NCBI GenBank assembly: GCA_030262795.1
Contig: JAJSZO010000085.1
Span: 1 to 10,219, forward strand
Source: Deltaproteobacteria bacterium
GTDB taxonomy: Bacteria > Desulfobacterota > Desulfobacteria > Desulfobacterales > ETH-SRB1
Direction: 5' to 3'
DNA length: 10,219 nt
Position 1 is the first letter of the stretch; every line of letters starts with the position of its first letter. Positions 1 through 6,449 of the stretch are shown here, piece by piece. The translations under genes and the position numbers were made by a program. Under the pieces are notes generated by a model that was not told the DNA's origin, searched no databases, and was given only the letters and a program-made list of their open reading frames with translations.

Positions 1-24
1 CTGGAAAGAGAAGACAGGATATGA
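1..24 (+). CDS. 3' end of a probable VapB-type antitoxin (partial)
   Basis: Only the last seven codons (LEREDRI) and a TGA stop are inside the window. The call rests on context: the stop overlaps the start of a PIN-domain toxin reading frame by four bases (ATGA, 21-24), the usual coupling of antitoxin and toxin genes. The peptide is too short to name a family, so any other upstream partner is possible. Confidence 0.3.
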   Translation: MEREDRI

Positions 25-125
25 ATCTATTTTTTGATACCTCAGCGTTGGTAAAGTTTTTCCATGAAGAAAAAGGGACAGATATTGTTACGGAGTTGAT
101 CCTTGAGCAGAATAATGAAGTATGA
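21..125 (+). pseudogene. N-terminal fragment of a PIN-domain (VapC-like) toxin
   Basis: The ATG at 21 opens a 34-residue reading frame starting MNLFFDTSALVKFFHEEKG, which is the classic first strand of a PIN-domain ribonuclease with its first metal-binding aspartate (D6) and the DTSALVK signature. VapC toxins cut tRNA or other RNA and are normally about 130-140 residues, so roughly three quarters is missing. The frame ends at TGA (123-125), where relatives usually carry a tryptophan or other hydrophobic residue; the next three codons (I-S-D) still fit the family, after which the match ends. This suggests a TGG-to-TGA change plus a deletion or rearrangement near base 132. It starts inside the stop of the upstream frame, as expected for a toxin-antitoxin pair. 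The protein cannot be active. Confidence 0.6.
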
Positions 126-241
126 ATTTCAGATGAAGGAAAGCTCAAAATGAGCGGGGGCGAACGTCTGATTTGAACCGCAAATCTCAAGCGTCATGTG
201 CAATATTGTTCGGAAAAATTGGTTTAGGCTAGACGTCGTAA
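126..241 (+). other. Non-coding junction between the toxin remnant and the helicase gene
   Basis: After the three residual PIN codons no convincing reading frame continues. I see no clear promoter and no strong Shine-Dalgarno sequence ahead of the helicase ATG at 242; a TAA stop lies directly before that ATG (239-241). The stretch is probably the scar of the event that truncated the toxin gene. Confidence 0.4.
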
Positions 242-736
242 ATGCAAATCAAAAAAAACACAAAAGTAAAAGTTCAATATCGTCCTGAGATGGGCACCGG
301 CACGGTACTTCAAGTGGCGGAAGTTCTTGATGGCTACACCCAGTTTGATGTTGTTTTTGAAAAAGACGGCAAGAGATTTCTCGAAACCTTCCCGCAAAAC
401 CTTCTTACGCCGGTTGCTGATATCTTTCAGCGTTATCAAAACAATGAATCCGATCACCCAACCGATTTTTTTCTGAAACAATTGGCCTGCCAGTTGCCGC
501 TTGAAAATATGGGCGGTGAACTCTCCAACAGCAAAACAGATCTTCTTCCTCACCAAATTCTATTGACTCATCAGATTATTAGCGCCCGCCGTCGAAAATT
601 CTTGATTGCCGATGAGGTTGGTCTTGGGAAAACCATTGAAGTGGGCATGATTATTAAGGAGCTCTTAGCGCGAGGAGAAGCCAAGCGAATACTGATCATT
701 TGCCCCGCAGGTCTAACCGTGAACTGGCAGAATTAA
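242..736 (+). CDS. SNF2-family helicase, N-terminal part (interrupted gene)
   Basis: This 164-residue frame is the front of a superfamily 2 SNF2/RapA-like ATPase. Residues about 5-58 resemble a small beta-barrel (Tudor-like) N-terminal domain seen in RapA-type proteins. Residues about 101-164 begin the first RecA-like domain, with the Q-like LLPHQ segment, the Walker A motif DEVGLGKT (D124-T131, catalytic K130) and motif Ia around IICPAGL. The frame ends at TAA (734-736) right after NWQN, where relatives continue into NWQ-x-E-L/M-K; the next frame starts at the very next base in the same phase. The simplest reading is a nonsense change (GAA to TAA) in one gene. Alone, this piece binds nucleotide at best and lacks the DEAH box. 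The ATG at 242 has no good ribosome site, but an in-frame stop just upstream leaves no earlier start. Confidence 0.8.
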   Translation: MQIKKNTKVKVQYRPEMGTGTVLQVAEVLDGYTQFDVVFEKDGKRFLETFPQNLLTPVADIFQRYQNNESDHPTDFFLKQLACQLPLENMGGELSNSKTDLLPHQILLTHQIISARRRKFLIADEVGLGKTIEVGMIIKELLARGEAKRILIICPAGLTVNWQN

Positions 737-3034
737 ATGAAAGATTGCTTCAGGATTTTTTTTGACATATTTGGTCGGGACTTTTCTGATACTAATCCTC
801 ACGCATGGGAACGACACAGTCTAGTAATCGTTTCCATAGACACGATCAAGAAGCCGCAGCGTTTGGAAAAAATGATGACAGGGCCGGACTGGGACCTGAT
901 TGTTTTTGATGAAGCCCATCATCTGAGCAGGAAGAGATACGGCAAAAAGATAGACGTCACCCAGAATTACCGATTGGCTGAAAAAGCCAGGGGAAAAGCC
1001 CGTGATTCTCTCTTTCTGACAGCTACTCCTCACCAGGGGGATGCTTATCAATTCTGGTCATTGATTCAGCTTTTAGACGATCAACTTTTTGAAGAACCGG
1101 AAGCAATGCTGGATCACAGAGGTCTTCTTGGCAGGGTTATGTTCCGGCGCACAAAAAGAGAAGTTACAGATGCTGAGGGCAATCCGATTTTTATGCGGAG
1201 GCAGGTTCATACCCAAAAATTTCAACTTTCCATGCGTGAGCAGAGATTTTACGACAGGCTGACCGAATACTTAAGAGAAGGATATGACGCTGCCGGCGCG
1301 GGGAAAGACAAAACTACCAAACAACAGCGGGCAGTCGGCTTTGTGATGGCAACCTTTCAAAAAATTATGTCCTCCAGCCCAAGGGCCATTAAACAGGCAT
1401 TAAGGCGCCGCCTGATTGCTCTTTACGCACGGAAGCAGATATCGCTTGAAAGAGGTGCTTATGGCGCTATAACCAGCGCAGAAATATCATCCAAAATCAT
1501 AAATTATCAAGAGAAGATGCGGAGAATAGTTGCTGAGTTGCTCTCCTATCAGGGCGCTACCATTGATTATATGGAAGCGGATTCATATATCACCAGACTG
1601 AAACAACGACTTATGAAAAGGCCCCGGTTTGAGGAAGAAGTCACCCATTGGGCATTGGATGCCATGGAAACGGGAAATGGAATCATTGAAGCAACAGCCA
1701 ATATTCCTGATGAGGAAAAAAAGCTAAAAGAACTTATAAAGCTTGTGGATGAAGGGCCTGACCGGAAATTTGACACATTGATTCGTGCCATTGAACAGAT
1801 CAGAAGGGAAAATAAGAATGAGAAGATGATCATCTTTACCCAATATCTGGAAACCCTCTATTTTCTTCAAGATGAGATAGGTAAATATTATGATTCTAAA
1901 AAAATTGCAATCATTAAGGGTGGACCCTTGGAAGATAAAATTGCATCTTGCGAATCCTTCTGGGATGAAGACGGCGCACAGTTTCTTATTTCCACCTCAT
2001 CGGGTGGTGAGGGAATCAACCTTCAGGTTTGTCGGATTCTCTTCAACTATGATCTTCCCTGGAATCCGATGGCGGTTGAACAGCGTATTGGCCGGATTCA
2101 CAGATACGGCCAAACTGAAACAGTCCAAGTTTACCACCTCGTTGCCGAGGAAACTATAGAAGAAAAGGTTTATGCAATTCTTGACAAAAAACTTTTTGAG
2201 ATAGCAACGACCATCGGCAAGGTGGACCCTGTGACCGGCAGCGTGAGTGAAGATTTCCGGTCAGAAATACTTGGATATCTGGGATCAGGCACAAATTACA
2301 CAGACCTTTACAGAGAGGCACTTATATATCGTAACTACAAAAGAACGGAACAAGAGATTGTTGCGGCTATAGAGATTGCTAAGGATGCAAGTGAAGCATT
2401 GCGTCAACTCACTCTGGACCTCTCAACCTTCAATTTGGAATATTACAGGGAACTGGAAGGAAGGTTTACGCTGGAAAATCTTAAACGATTTACGGAAAAA
2501 GCGATCCTGCGACTGGGTGGAGCCTTCATTCCTTCCGGAAATATTATTCAAATAACTGTTCCTCCGGTTTTAAAAAAATATCCTGATGTAGCATCCCGTT
2601 ATGAAAATGTCAGTTTTTCCAGAAAAACCGCTACCCGCAAGAAAAATGTAGATTTGCTTGGAATTGGGCATCCGCTCATAGACGCCTTATTAGATTTCTA
2701 TAAGAACGAATCCGTATCAGGGGAACTGTTGAATGCCGGATGTGACGGCATAGCACCATGCCTGACCGTCCGATATCTTTTCATCATTGAATTTAAAGAT
2801 GGAACCAAGCGTGAGCTGTATCAGAGTTTCTTGATTGACGGAAAAGAAGAATTAAGCGATTTGGATTTTTTGACCCGCGATGATTTCAGAGCAAATGAAT
2901 CGCCTGAACCTTTATCATTTATTAAGGATAAAATGAAGATGTTCATCCAAAATCAGGAGGCAAAGATTCGTTCAGACTATGACGGGGTTATTAATATTCG
3001 ACACAAGTGCATCGGTATCCAGGCGATCAATTAA
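737..3034 (+). CDS. SNF2-family (RapA-like) helicase, main part of the same interrupted gene
   Basis: This 765-residue frame carries the rest of the helicase engine. Numbered from base 242, it has the DEAH box DEAHH at 223-227, motif III LTATPHQG at 259-266, an SNF2-type insertion rich in helices (about 290-450), motif IV around MIIFTQYLETL, motif V STSSGGEGINLQ from 584, and motif VI QRIGRIHRYGQ at 614-624. SNF2 proteins use ATP to move along double-stranded DNA and remodel bound proteins; many bacterial ones sit in phage-defence or restriction clusters (DISARM DrmD is one example), but no partner gene is present to assign such a role. It lacks motif I, which lies in the preceding frame beyond a TAA, so it should not be active unless the stop is read through. 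The end at 3034 also looks premature, since coding-like sequence continues in other frames. Confidence 0.8.
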   Translation: MKDCFRIFFDIFGRDFSDTNPHAWERHSLVIVSIDTIKKPQRLEKMMTGPDWDLIVFDEAHHLSRKRYGKKIDVTQNYRLAEKARGKARDSLFLTATPHQGDAYQFWSLIQLLDDQLFEEPEAMLDHRGLLGRVMFRRTKREVTDAEGNPIFMRRQVHTQKFQLSMREQRFYDRLTEYLREGYDAAGAGKDKTTKQQRAVGFVMATFQKIMSSSPRAIKQALRRRLIALYARKQISLERGAYGAITSAEISSKIINYQEKMRRIVAELLSYQGATIDYMEADSYITRLKQRLMKRPRFEEEVTHWALDAMETGNGIIEATANIPDEEKKLKELIKLVDEGPDRKFDTLIRAIEQIRRENKNEKMIIFTQYLETLYFLQDEIGKYYDSKKIAIIKGGPLEDKIASCESFWDEDGAQFLISTSSGGEGINLQVCRILFNYDLPWNPMAVEQRIGRIHRYGQTETVQVYHLVAEETIEEKVYAILDKKLFEIATTIGKVDPVTGSVSEDFRSEILGYLGSGTNYTDLYREALIYRNYKRTEQEIVAAIEIAKDASEALRQLTLDLSTFNLEYYRELEGRFTLENLKRFTEKAILRLGGAFIPSGNIIQITVPPVLKKYPDVASRYENVSFSRKTATRKKNVDLLGIGHPLIDALLDFYKNESVSGELLNAGCDGIAPCLTVRYLFIIEFKDGTKRELYQSFLIDGKEELSDLDFLTRDDFRANESPEPLSFIKDKMKMFIQNQEAKIRSDYDGVINIRHKCIGIQAIN

Positions 3035-3424
3035 TCGAACGGGCAGCAATGAAGGTGCGGGAAGGGCAGATATTGACGGATACATTTCAAGGGTTGAAAG
3101 CGAAGGAAAGCAAGAAAGCTGTTGAAATTGAAGTTAAGAGAATAAAACAGGGCTTGAAGATCACCCGATTTGAAACAAAAATACTGGATAAGCAGGAAAA
3201 GCGCTTGACGGTCTTGCGATACCGCTTGTGGATGTTGATTATGACGATGAGATTTTTGATGCGGTAAAGATGCGTTTTTAGAAAATGAACGGAAGAGCAT
3301 TGAAAAAACAGTGATAAGGAAACCAGCGAGGATATCCATTGAAAAACAAGTAACCCGTTCGAGCAAAGGCTTGGCTGATAGTGGTGTGTTTACCCTGGGA
3401 AAAAAGGGGTTAGCTCTTGTATAA
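2995..3424 (+). pseudogene. Frameshifted C-terminal tail, probably of the helicase
   Basis: Coding-like sequence continues past the helicase stop but in pieces. From about 2995 a frame running through GTG 3007 gives a lysine/glutamate-rich stretch (for example AVEIEVKRIKQGL) to about 3195. The next frame then gives GLAIPLVDVDYDDEIFDA up to about 3263, and a third frame, the same phase as the helicase, gives DAFLENERKSIEK and ends in KKGLALV before TAA (3422-3424). Each step moves the phase in the same direction, as three single-base losses would, and the last step restores the original phase. If joined, the gene would span about 1060 codons. I cannot tell from sequence alone whether this tail belonged to the helicase or to a small downstream gene fused by decay. 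Confidence 0.5.
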
Positions 3425-3445
3425 ATTTTTATATTTGATATATAT

Positions 3446-3455
3446 AATTGTTTTA
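3446..3455 (+). repeat. Left copy of a 10-bp target-site duplication
   Basis: AATTGTTTTA here is repeated exactly at 3654-3663, on the other side of the palindromic element. Taking 13 bp up to the inverted repeats on both sides gives 11 of 13 identical. This is the footprint expected of a transposition event. Confidence 0.65.
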
Positions 3456-3650
3456 GGAACGTGGACGAAATAACTTCCACAAGTAGGCACATAGATTTGG
3501 GTCAGATTTGTTTGATTTCAGATCACAAAAGTTGATGGAATAGCGCGGGCTATTTTGATATTTTTGTGATTTGAGGCTGGATTTGAAATTAGGCAAAAGG
3601 TGGCCTGAAGCTATGATGCATAGTTGGAGAAGTTAATTCGTCTACGTTCC
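3456..3650. mobile_element. MITE-like palindromic element, about 195 bp, non-coding
   Basis: The ends (3456-3477 and 3629-3650) are 22-bp inverted repeats with two mismatches, beginning GGAACGTGGACG on the left and ending CGTCTACGTTCC on the right. The pairing continues inward: 3478-3494 against 3611-3628 matches at most positions with one gap, a short ATTTCA block pairs at 3515-3520/3584-3589, ATCACAAAA (3522-3530) pairs exactly with 3562-3570, and AATAGC (3539-3544) pairs with GCTATT (3549-3554) around a GCGG loop. A perfect 10-bp direct repeat flanks the element. It carries no open reading frame, so it must have been moved by a transposase supplied elsewhere. It sits between the decayed helicase and the start of the redox operon; if transcribed it would form a very long hairpin that could influence the operon's messenger. 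The transposase family cannot be named from the ends alone. Confidence 0.75.
3522..3570. repeat. Core hairpin of the palindromic element
   Basis: Two exact stems are nested here: ATCACAAAA with TTTTGTGAT as the outer 9-bp stem, and AATAGC with GCTATT as the inner 6-bp stem around a GCGG loop, separated by an unpaired internal loop. No run of T follows, so it is not a standard terminator. Confidence 0.7.
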
Positions 3651-3653
3651 TTA

Positions 3654-3663
3654 AATTGTTTTA
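3654..3663 (+). repeat. Right copy of the 10-bp target-site duplication
   Basis: AATTGTTTTA is identical to 3446-3455. Three bases (TTA) lie between it and the end of the right inverted repeat, so the exact element boundary is uncertain by about 3 bp. Confidence 0.65.
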
Positions 3664-3755
3664 AGTACTTGAAAGTTTTAAAATCGTAAAAAGCCTTTTG
3701 TGAAACTGTCTTATTCGATCTGCTGATGCTTGTGATGGTGGTTAAGGCTAATTTT

Positions 3756-3760
3756 GGAGG
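3756..3760 (+). promoter_or_regulatory. Shine-Dalgarno sequence that fixes the start of the membrane Hdr subunit
   Basis: GGAGG lies 8 bases ahead of the ATG at 3769. An in-frame TTG at 3754 would place the start on top of this ribosome site and add five non-hydrophobic residues before the first membrane helix, so ATG 3769 is preferred. Confidence 0.8.
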
Positions 3761-3768
3761 GTAACTGC

Positions 3769-5538
3769 ATGTTGTTTACTGTTCTTCTTTATATCTCTCT
3801 TTTTGTCTTTCTTCTTGGTCTGAGCTACAAGGTTTCCACCTGGTTCTTGCGGAAAATAGGGATTGCGTCTAAAAATTTTACGACATCTGAAAGAATATCT
3901 GCAGCAGTAAAGGGCATGATAGGAGTTATATTCAGCCACAAAATCCTTATTCTTGTTAAGGCTTTTATATTAGATGTTATTCTTCAGAGAAGAATTCTGA
4001 AAGAAGACTTCCTCCGGTGGTTTATGCATATGCTGATGTTTACCGGATTCATAATGCTGCTTCTGATGCATGCTTTTGACTCTTTTATAACCGCATCTTT
4101 TTTCGAAGAATATTATTCTACTGTAAACCCGTTTTTATTCCTCAGGAATTTTTTCGGCATCATGGTGCTGACAGGTCTGATAATCGCCGTTTACAGACGC
4201 TTCATTCTGAAAGTTCCACGTCTTAAAACCAGCCCCATGGATTGCTATGCCATCATTATTCTTGGTGTTATTATGATTTCAGGCATACTTCTCGAAGGTA
4301 TGAAAATAACATCATATACAGAATTTCAGAATATGGTAGAAAATTATTCCGACCTTGATAATGAAGAAGAGATACTGACGCTTGAGAAATTATGGGTTAA
4401 AGATTTTGGTCTAATTTCCCCAAATATTAAAGGGAAGATTGATCCTGACATTATTTCCCTTTCTAAAGAATTACACAATATGCATTGTGCTGATTGCCAT
4501 TCCTCGACCAAATGGGCCGTTATTGGTTATCCTGTTGCCAGGTTTTTAAAACCAATAGCTTTAACGCTTGATCAGCTTGGAAGTGTTAATATTTTTTGGT
4601 ATATTCATTTCCTTGCATGCTTTATCGGCCTTGCTTATCTGCCTTTCAGTAAAATGTTTCATCTCATTGCCAGTCCTGTAAGCATCCTTGCAAACGCTGT
4701 AATGGACAAAGACAAATCACATCCTGCTAATATCGCAACAAGACAGGCAATGGAACTTGATGCATGTACACACTGCGGGACTTGCAGCCTTACATGTTCG
4801 GTTGCAGTGGCTTTTGATAAAACAGGTAATTTAAATATTCTCCCTTCAGAAAAACTGGTATTTCTAAAAACCTGTGCCTCGGGCAAAAATTTAAAAAAAA
4901 ACGAGCTTAAAGCCATTCAGGAAGGAATTTATCTTTGCACCAATTGTGACCGTTGTACAATGGTATGTCCTGTTGGTATAAATCTCAGGGAGTTATGGTT
5001 TAACGTAAGAGAAGATCTTATTCAGAAAGGCAACTCAACACCGCTTGTGCTTTCACCTTTTTCTTTTTATCGCGGCTTGAATCAACAAGAACTGGATTCT
5101 AATAATTATTCAGATTCAATAAATATAATACAGGATGCTATTGCAAACAAATGCGAGTTAATGAAAAATCCTGATGAAGTAATTTCTTTAACCCCGGTTA
5201 ATAAAGAATTTAAGGCAAAAGTGGATTCGGCTTCTCGGGCAATTACTACTTATTCCTATTGTTTTTCCTGCCAGAATTGCAGCACTGTATGCCCGGTAGT
5301 GGGAAATTATGAAAATCCGCAAGAGGCTCTCGGCCTGCTGCCGCATCAAATCATGCGTTCTGTCGGCCTTGGCTTGAAAGATCTGGCTTTTGGTTCAAAG
5401 ATGTTGTGGAATTGCGCAACATGTTATCAATGCCAGGAACATTGCCCTCAGGGAGTAAAAGTTACTGATATTTTGTATGAACTGAAGAACCTTGCAATAA
5501 AAGAGACTTTTAATAATTCAATGGAAACAAAAAAATGA
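3769..5538 (+). CDS. Membrane Hdr subunit: NarI-like cytochrome b with a c-heme loop and two HdrC-like ferredoxin modules
   Basis: The 589-residue protein has a NarI/DsrM-like N-terminal half with five membrane helices (about 3-22, 81-103, 124-144, 159-177, 274-292). Candidate heme b ligands are H87 and H101 in helix 2 and H280 and H298 near helix 5; the 17-residue gap of the last pair equals that of NarI. The loop between helices 4 and 5 holds a CxxCH heme c site (C240, C243, H244) and faces the periplasm if topology follows NarI. The cytoplasmic C-terminal half carries four CxxCxxCxxxC motifs, starting at C333, C390, C498 and C549, that is two HdrC-like 2x[4Fe-4S] modules. It probably passes electrons between HdrB and the quinone pool or a periplasmic cytochrome. 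Its stop overlaps the hdrB start (ATGA). QmoC and ETF:menaquinone oxidoreductase are related designs, but the order and the doubled module differ. Confidence 0.85.
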   Translation: MLFTVLLYISLFVFLLGLSYKVSTWFLRKIGIASKNFTTSERISAAVKGMIGVIFSHKILILVKAFILDVILQRRILKEDFLRWFMHMLMFTGFIMLLLMHAFDSFITASFFEEYYSTVNPFLFLRNFFGIMVLTGLIIAVYRRFILKVPRLKTSPMDCYAIIILGVIMISGILLEGMKITSYTEFQNMVENYSDLDNEEEILTLEKLWVKDFGLISPNIKGKIDPDIISLSKELHNMHCADCHSSTKWAVIGYPVARFLKPIALTLDQLGSVNIFWYIHFLACFIGLAYLPFSKMFHLIASPVSILANAVMDKDKSHPANIATRQAMELDACTHCGTCSLTCSVAVAFDKTGNLNILPSEKLVFLKTCASGKNLKKNELKAIQEGIYLCTNCDRCTMVCPVGINLRELWFNVREDLIQKGNSTPLVLSPFSFYRGLNQQELDSNNYSDSINIIQDAIANKCELMKNPDEVISLTPVNKEFKAKVDSASRAITTYSYCFSCQNCSTVCPVVGNYENPQEALGLLPHQIMRSVGLGLKDLAFGSKMLWNCATCYQCQEHCPQGVKVTDILYELKNLAIKETFNNSMETKK

Positions 5539-6401
5539 AATATGCATTATTTCTTGGATGTAACATCCCTGCCAGGGTGCAGCAATATGAGACTTCGGCC
5601 AGGTTGGTGCTTGGCAGACTTGGCATTGCTATAGAAGATGTTAAAGAGTTTAACTGCTGCGGTTATCCATTAAGAAATTCGGATTTTAAGACATCTGTGC
5701 TATTTTCCGCACGAAATCTGGCGCTGGCGGAAAAACTGGGCTTAAATATGATTACACTCTGCAAATGTTGCTATGGCAGCCTGAAAATGGCGGAACATCA
5801 TATGAAAGAAGATTCACTTCTTAGGGATGAAATTAATGAAATATTGGCAAAAGAGAACCTGGAGTACAAAGGGAATTTTGAAATTAAACATTTTCTGTCA
5901 GTACTTTATTCAGATATAGGAATCAATACATTAAAAGAAAAGATAACAATGAGGTTCAAGGATATTAAGATTGCCACCCATTACGGATGTCATGCTTTAC
6001 GTCCCAGTAATATTATGCAATTCGACAATCCTGTTTCACCTGTTATTTTCGATAGACTTGTAGAGCTGACCGGAGCAAAAAGCATTGACTGGGCATTAAA
6101 ACTTGAATGTTGCGGGGCGCCCCTGCTGGGAATAAATGATGATCTTTCAATGAACCTTACAAAAAATAAGCTGACGGACGGAAAACAATCCGGTGCAGAC
6201 TATCTATGCACTGCCTGCCCCTGGTGCCATCTGCAATTCGACAGCGTACAAAAGATGATGATAGAGCAGCAACGAATAAACAGTCATCTTCCGGCAATTC
6301 TATTTCCACAGCTCCTTGGCCTAACTATGGGCATAGATAAGGAGACCCTGGGAATAAATATGAATCAGACAGACCTTATTGAATTGAAAAGTGAAAAGTG
6401 A
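5535..6401 (+). CDS. hdrB: HdrB-like subunit with two CCG domains
   Basis: The 288-residue protein matches heterodisulfide reductase subunit B in length and in both cysteine-rich CCG domains. The first has C9, C41-C42, C76 and C79 (spacing x31, x33, x2); the second has C152, C192-C193, C228 and C231 (x39, x34, x2), with an extra C225. In methanogen HdrB these cysteines bind two non-cubane [4Fe-4S] clusters that reduce a disulfide; in bacteria the substrate is usually unknown. All ligands are present, so the protein should be functional. It starts inside the stop of the membrane subunit (ATGA at 5535-5538), which points to translational coupling and a one-to-one complex. The last residues (IELKSEK) are encoded by a tandem 7-base repeat that runs past the stop, so the true ancestral C-terminus may have been slightly different. 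Confidence 0.92.
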   Translation: MKYALFLGCNIPARVQQYETSARLVLGRLGIAIEDVKEFNCCGYPLRNSDFKTSVLFSARNLALAEKLGLNMITLCKCCYGSLKMAEHHMKEDSLLRDEINEILAKENLEYKGNFEIKHFLSVLYSDIGINTLKEKITMRFKDIKIATHYGCHALRPSNIMQFDNPVSPVIFDRLVELTGAKSIDWALKLECCGAPLLGINDDLSMNLTKNKLTDGKQSGADYLCTACPWCHLQFDSVQKMMIEQQRINSHLPAILFPQLLGLTMGIDKETLGINMNQTDLIELKSEK

Positions 6402-6429
6402 AAATTCCTGAACCTTGAACCTTGAACCC
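6384..6429 (+). repeat. Two adjacent heptamer arrays between hdrB and hdrA
   Basis: Three 7-base units of (T/G)TGAAAA run from 6384 to 6404, covering the hdrB stop codon. After four bases (TTCC) come three 7-base units of TGAACCT, TGAACCT and TGAACCC, from 6409 to 6429. The arrays fill most of the 48-base gap inside the operon. I see no hairpin or terminator here. Such simple 7-base arrays arise by slippage and may vary in copy number between strains. Confidence 0.75.
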
Positions 6430-6449
6430 TAAACATGGACTTATAACAA

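Noticed and set aside
123..736. Recoding of TGA or TAA (selenocysteine, alternative code) to rescue the toxin and helicase frames
   Set aside because: TGA ends the membrane subunit and hdrB, and TAA ends hdrA, so both are normal stops here. No selenocysteine insertion hairpin is evident after 125, and TAA recoding would be exceptional.
1890..2159. 89-codon plus-strand frame inside the helicase region
   Set aside because: It is an out-of-phase shadow; the helicase frame over the same bases carries motifs V and VI.
242..3034. Assignment of the helicase to DISARM (drmD) or a restriction system
   Set aside because: SNF2 motifs alone do not distinguish these families, and no methyltransferase, nuclease or other DISARM partner is in the window.
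3031..3492. 153-codon minus-strand frame across the helicase tail
   Set aside because: It runs into the left end of the palindromic element and has low-complexity composition; the plus-strand remnants over the same bases are more protein-like.
3754..3768. TTG start that would lengthen the membrane subunit by five residues
   Set aside because: It overlaps the GGAGG ribosome site that serves ATG 3769, and the ATG start puts the first membrane helix at the very N-terminus.
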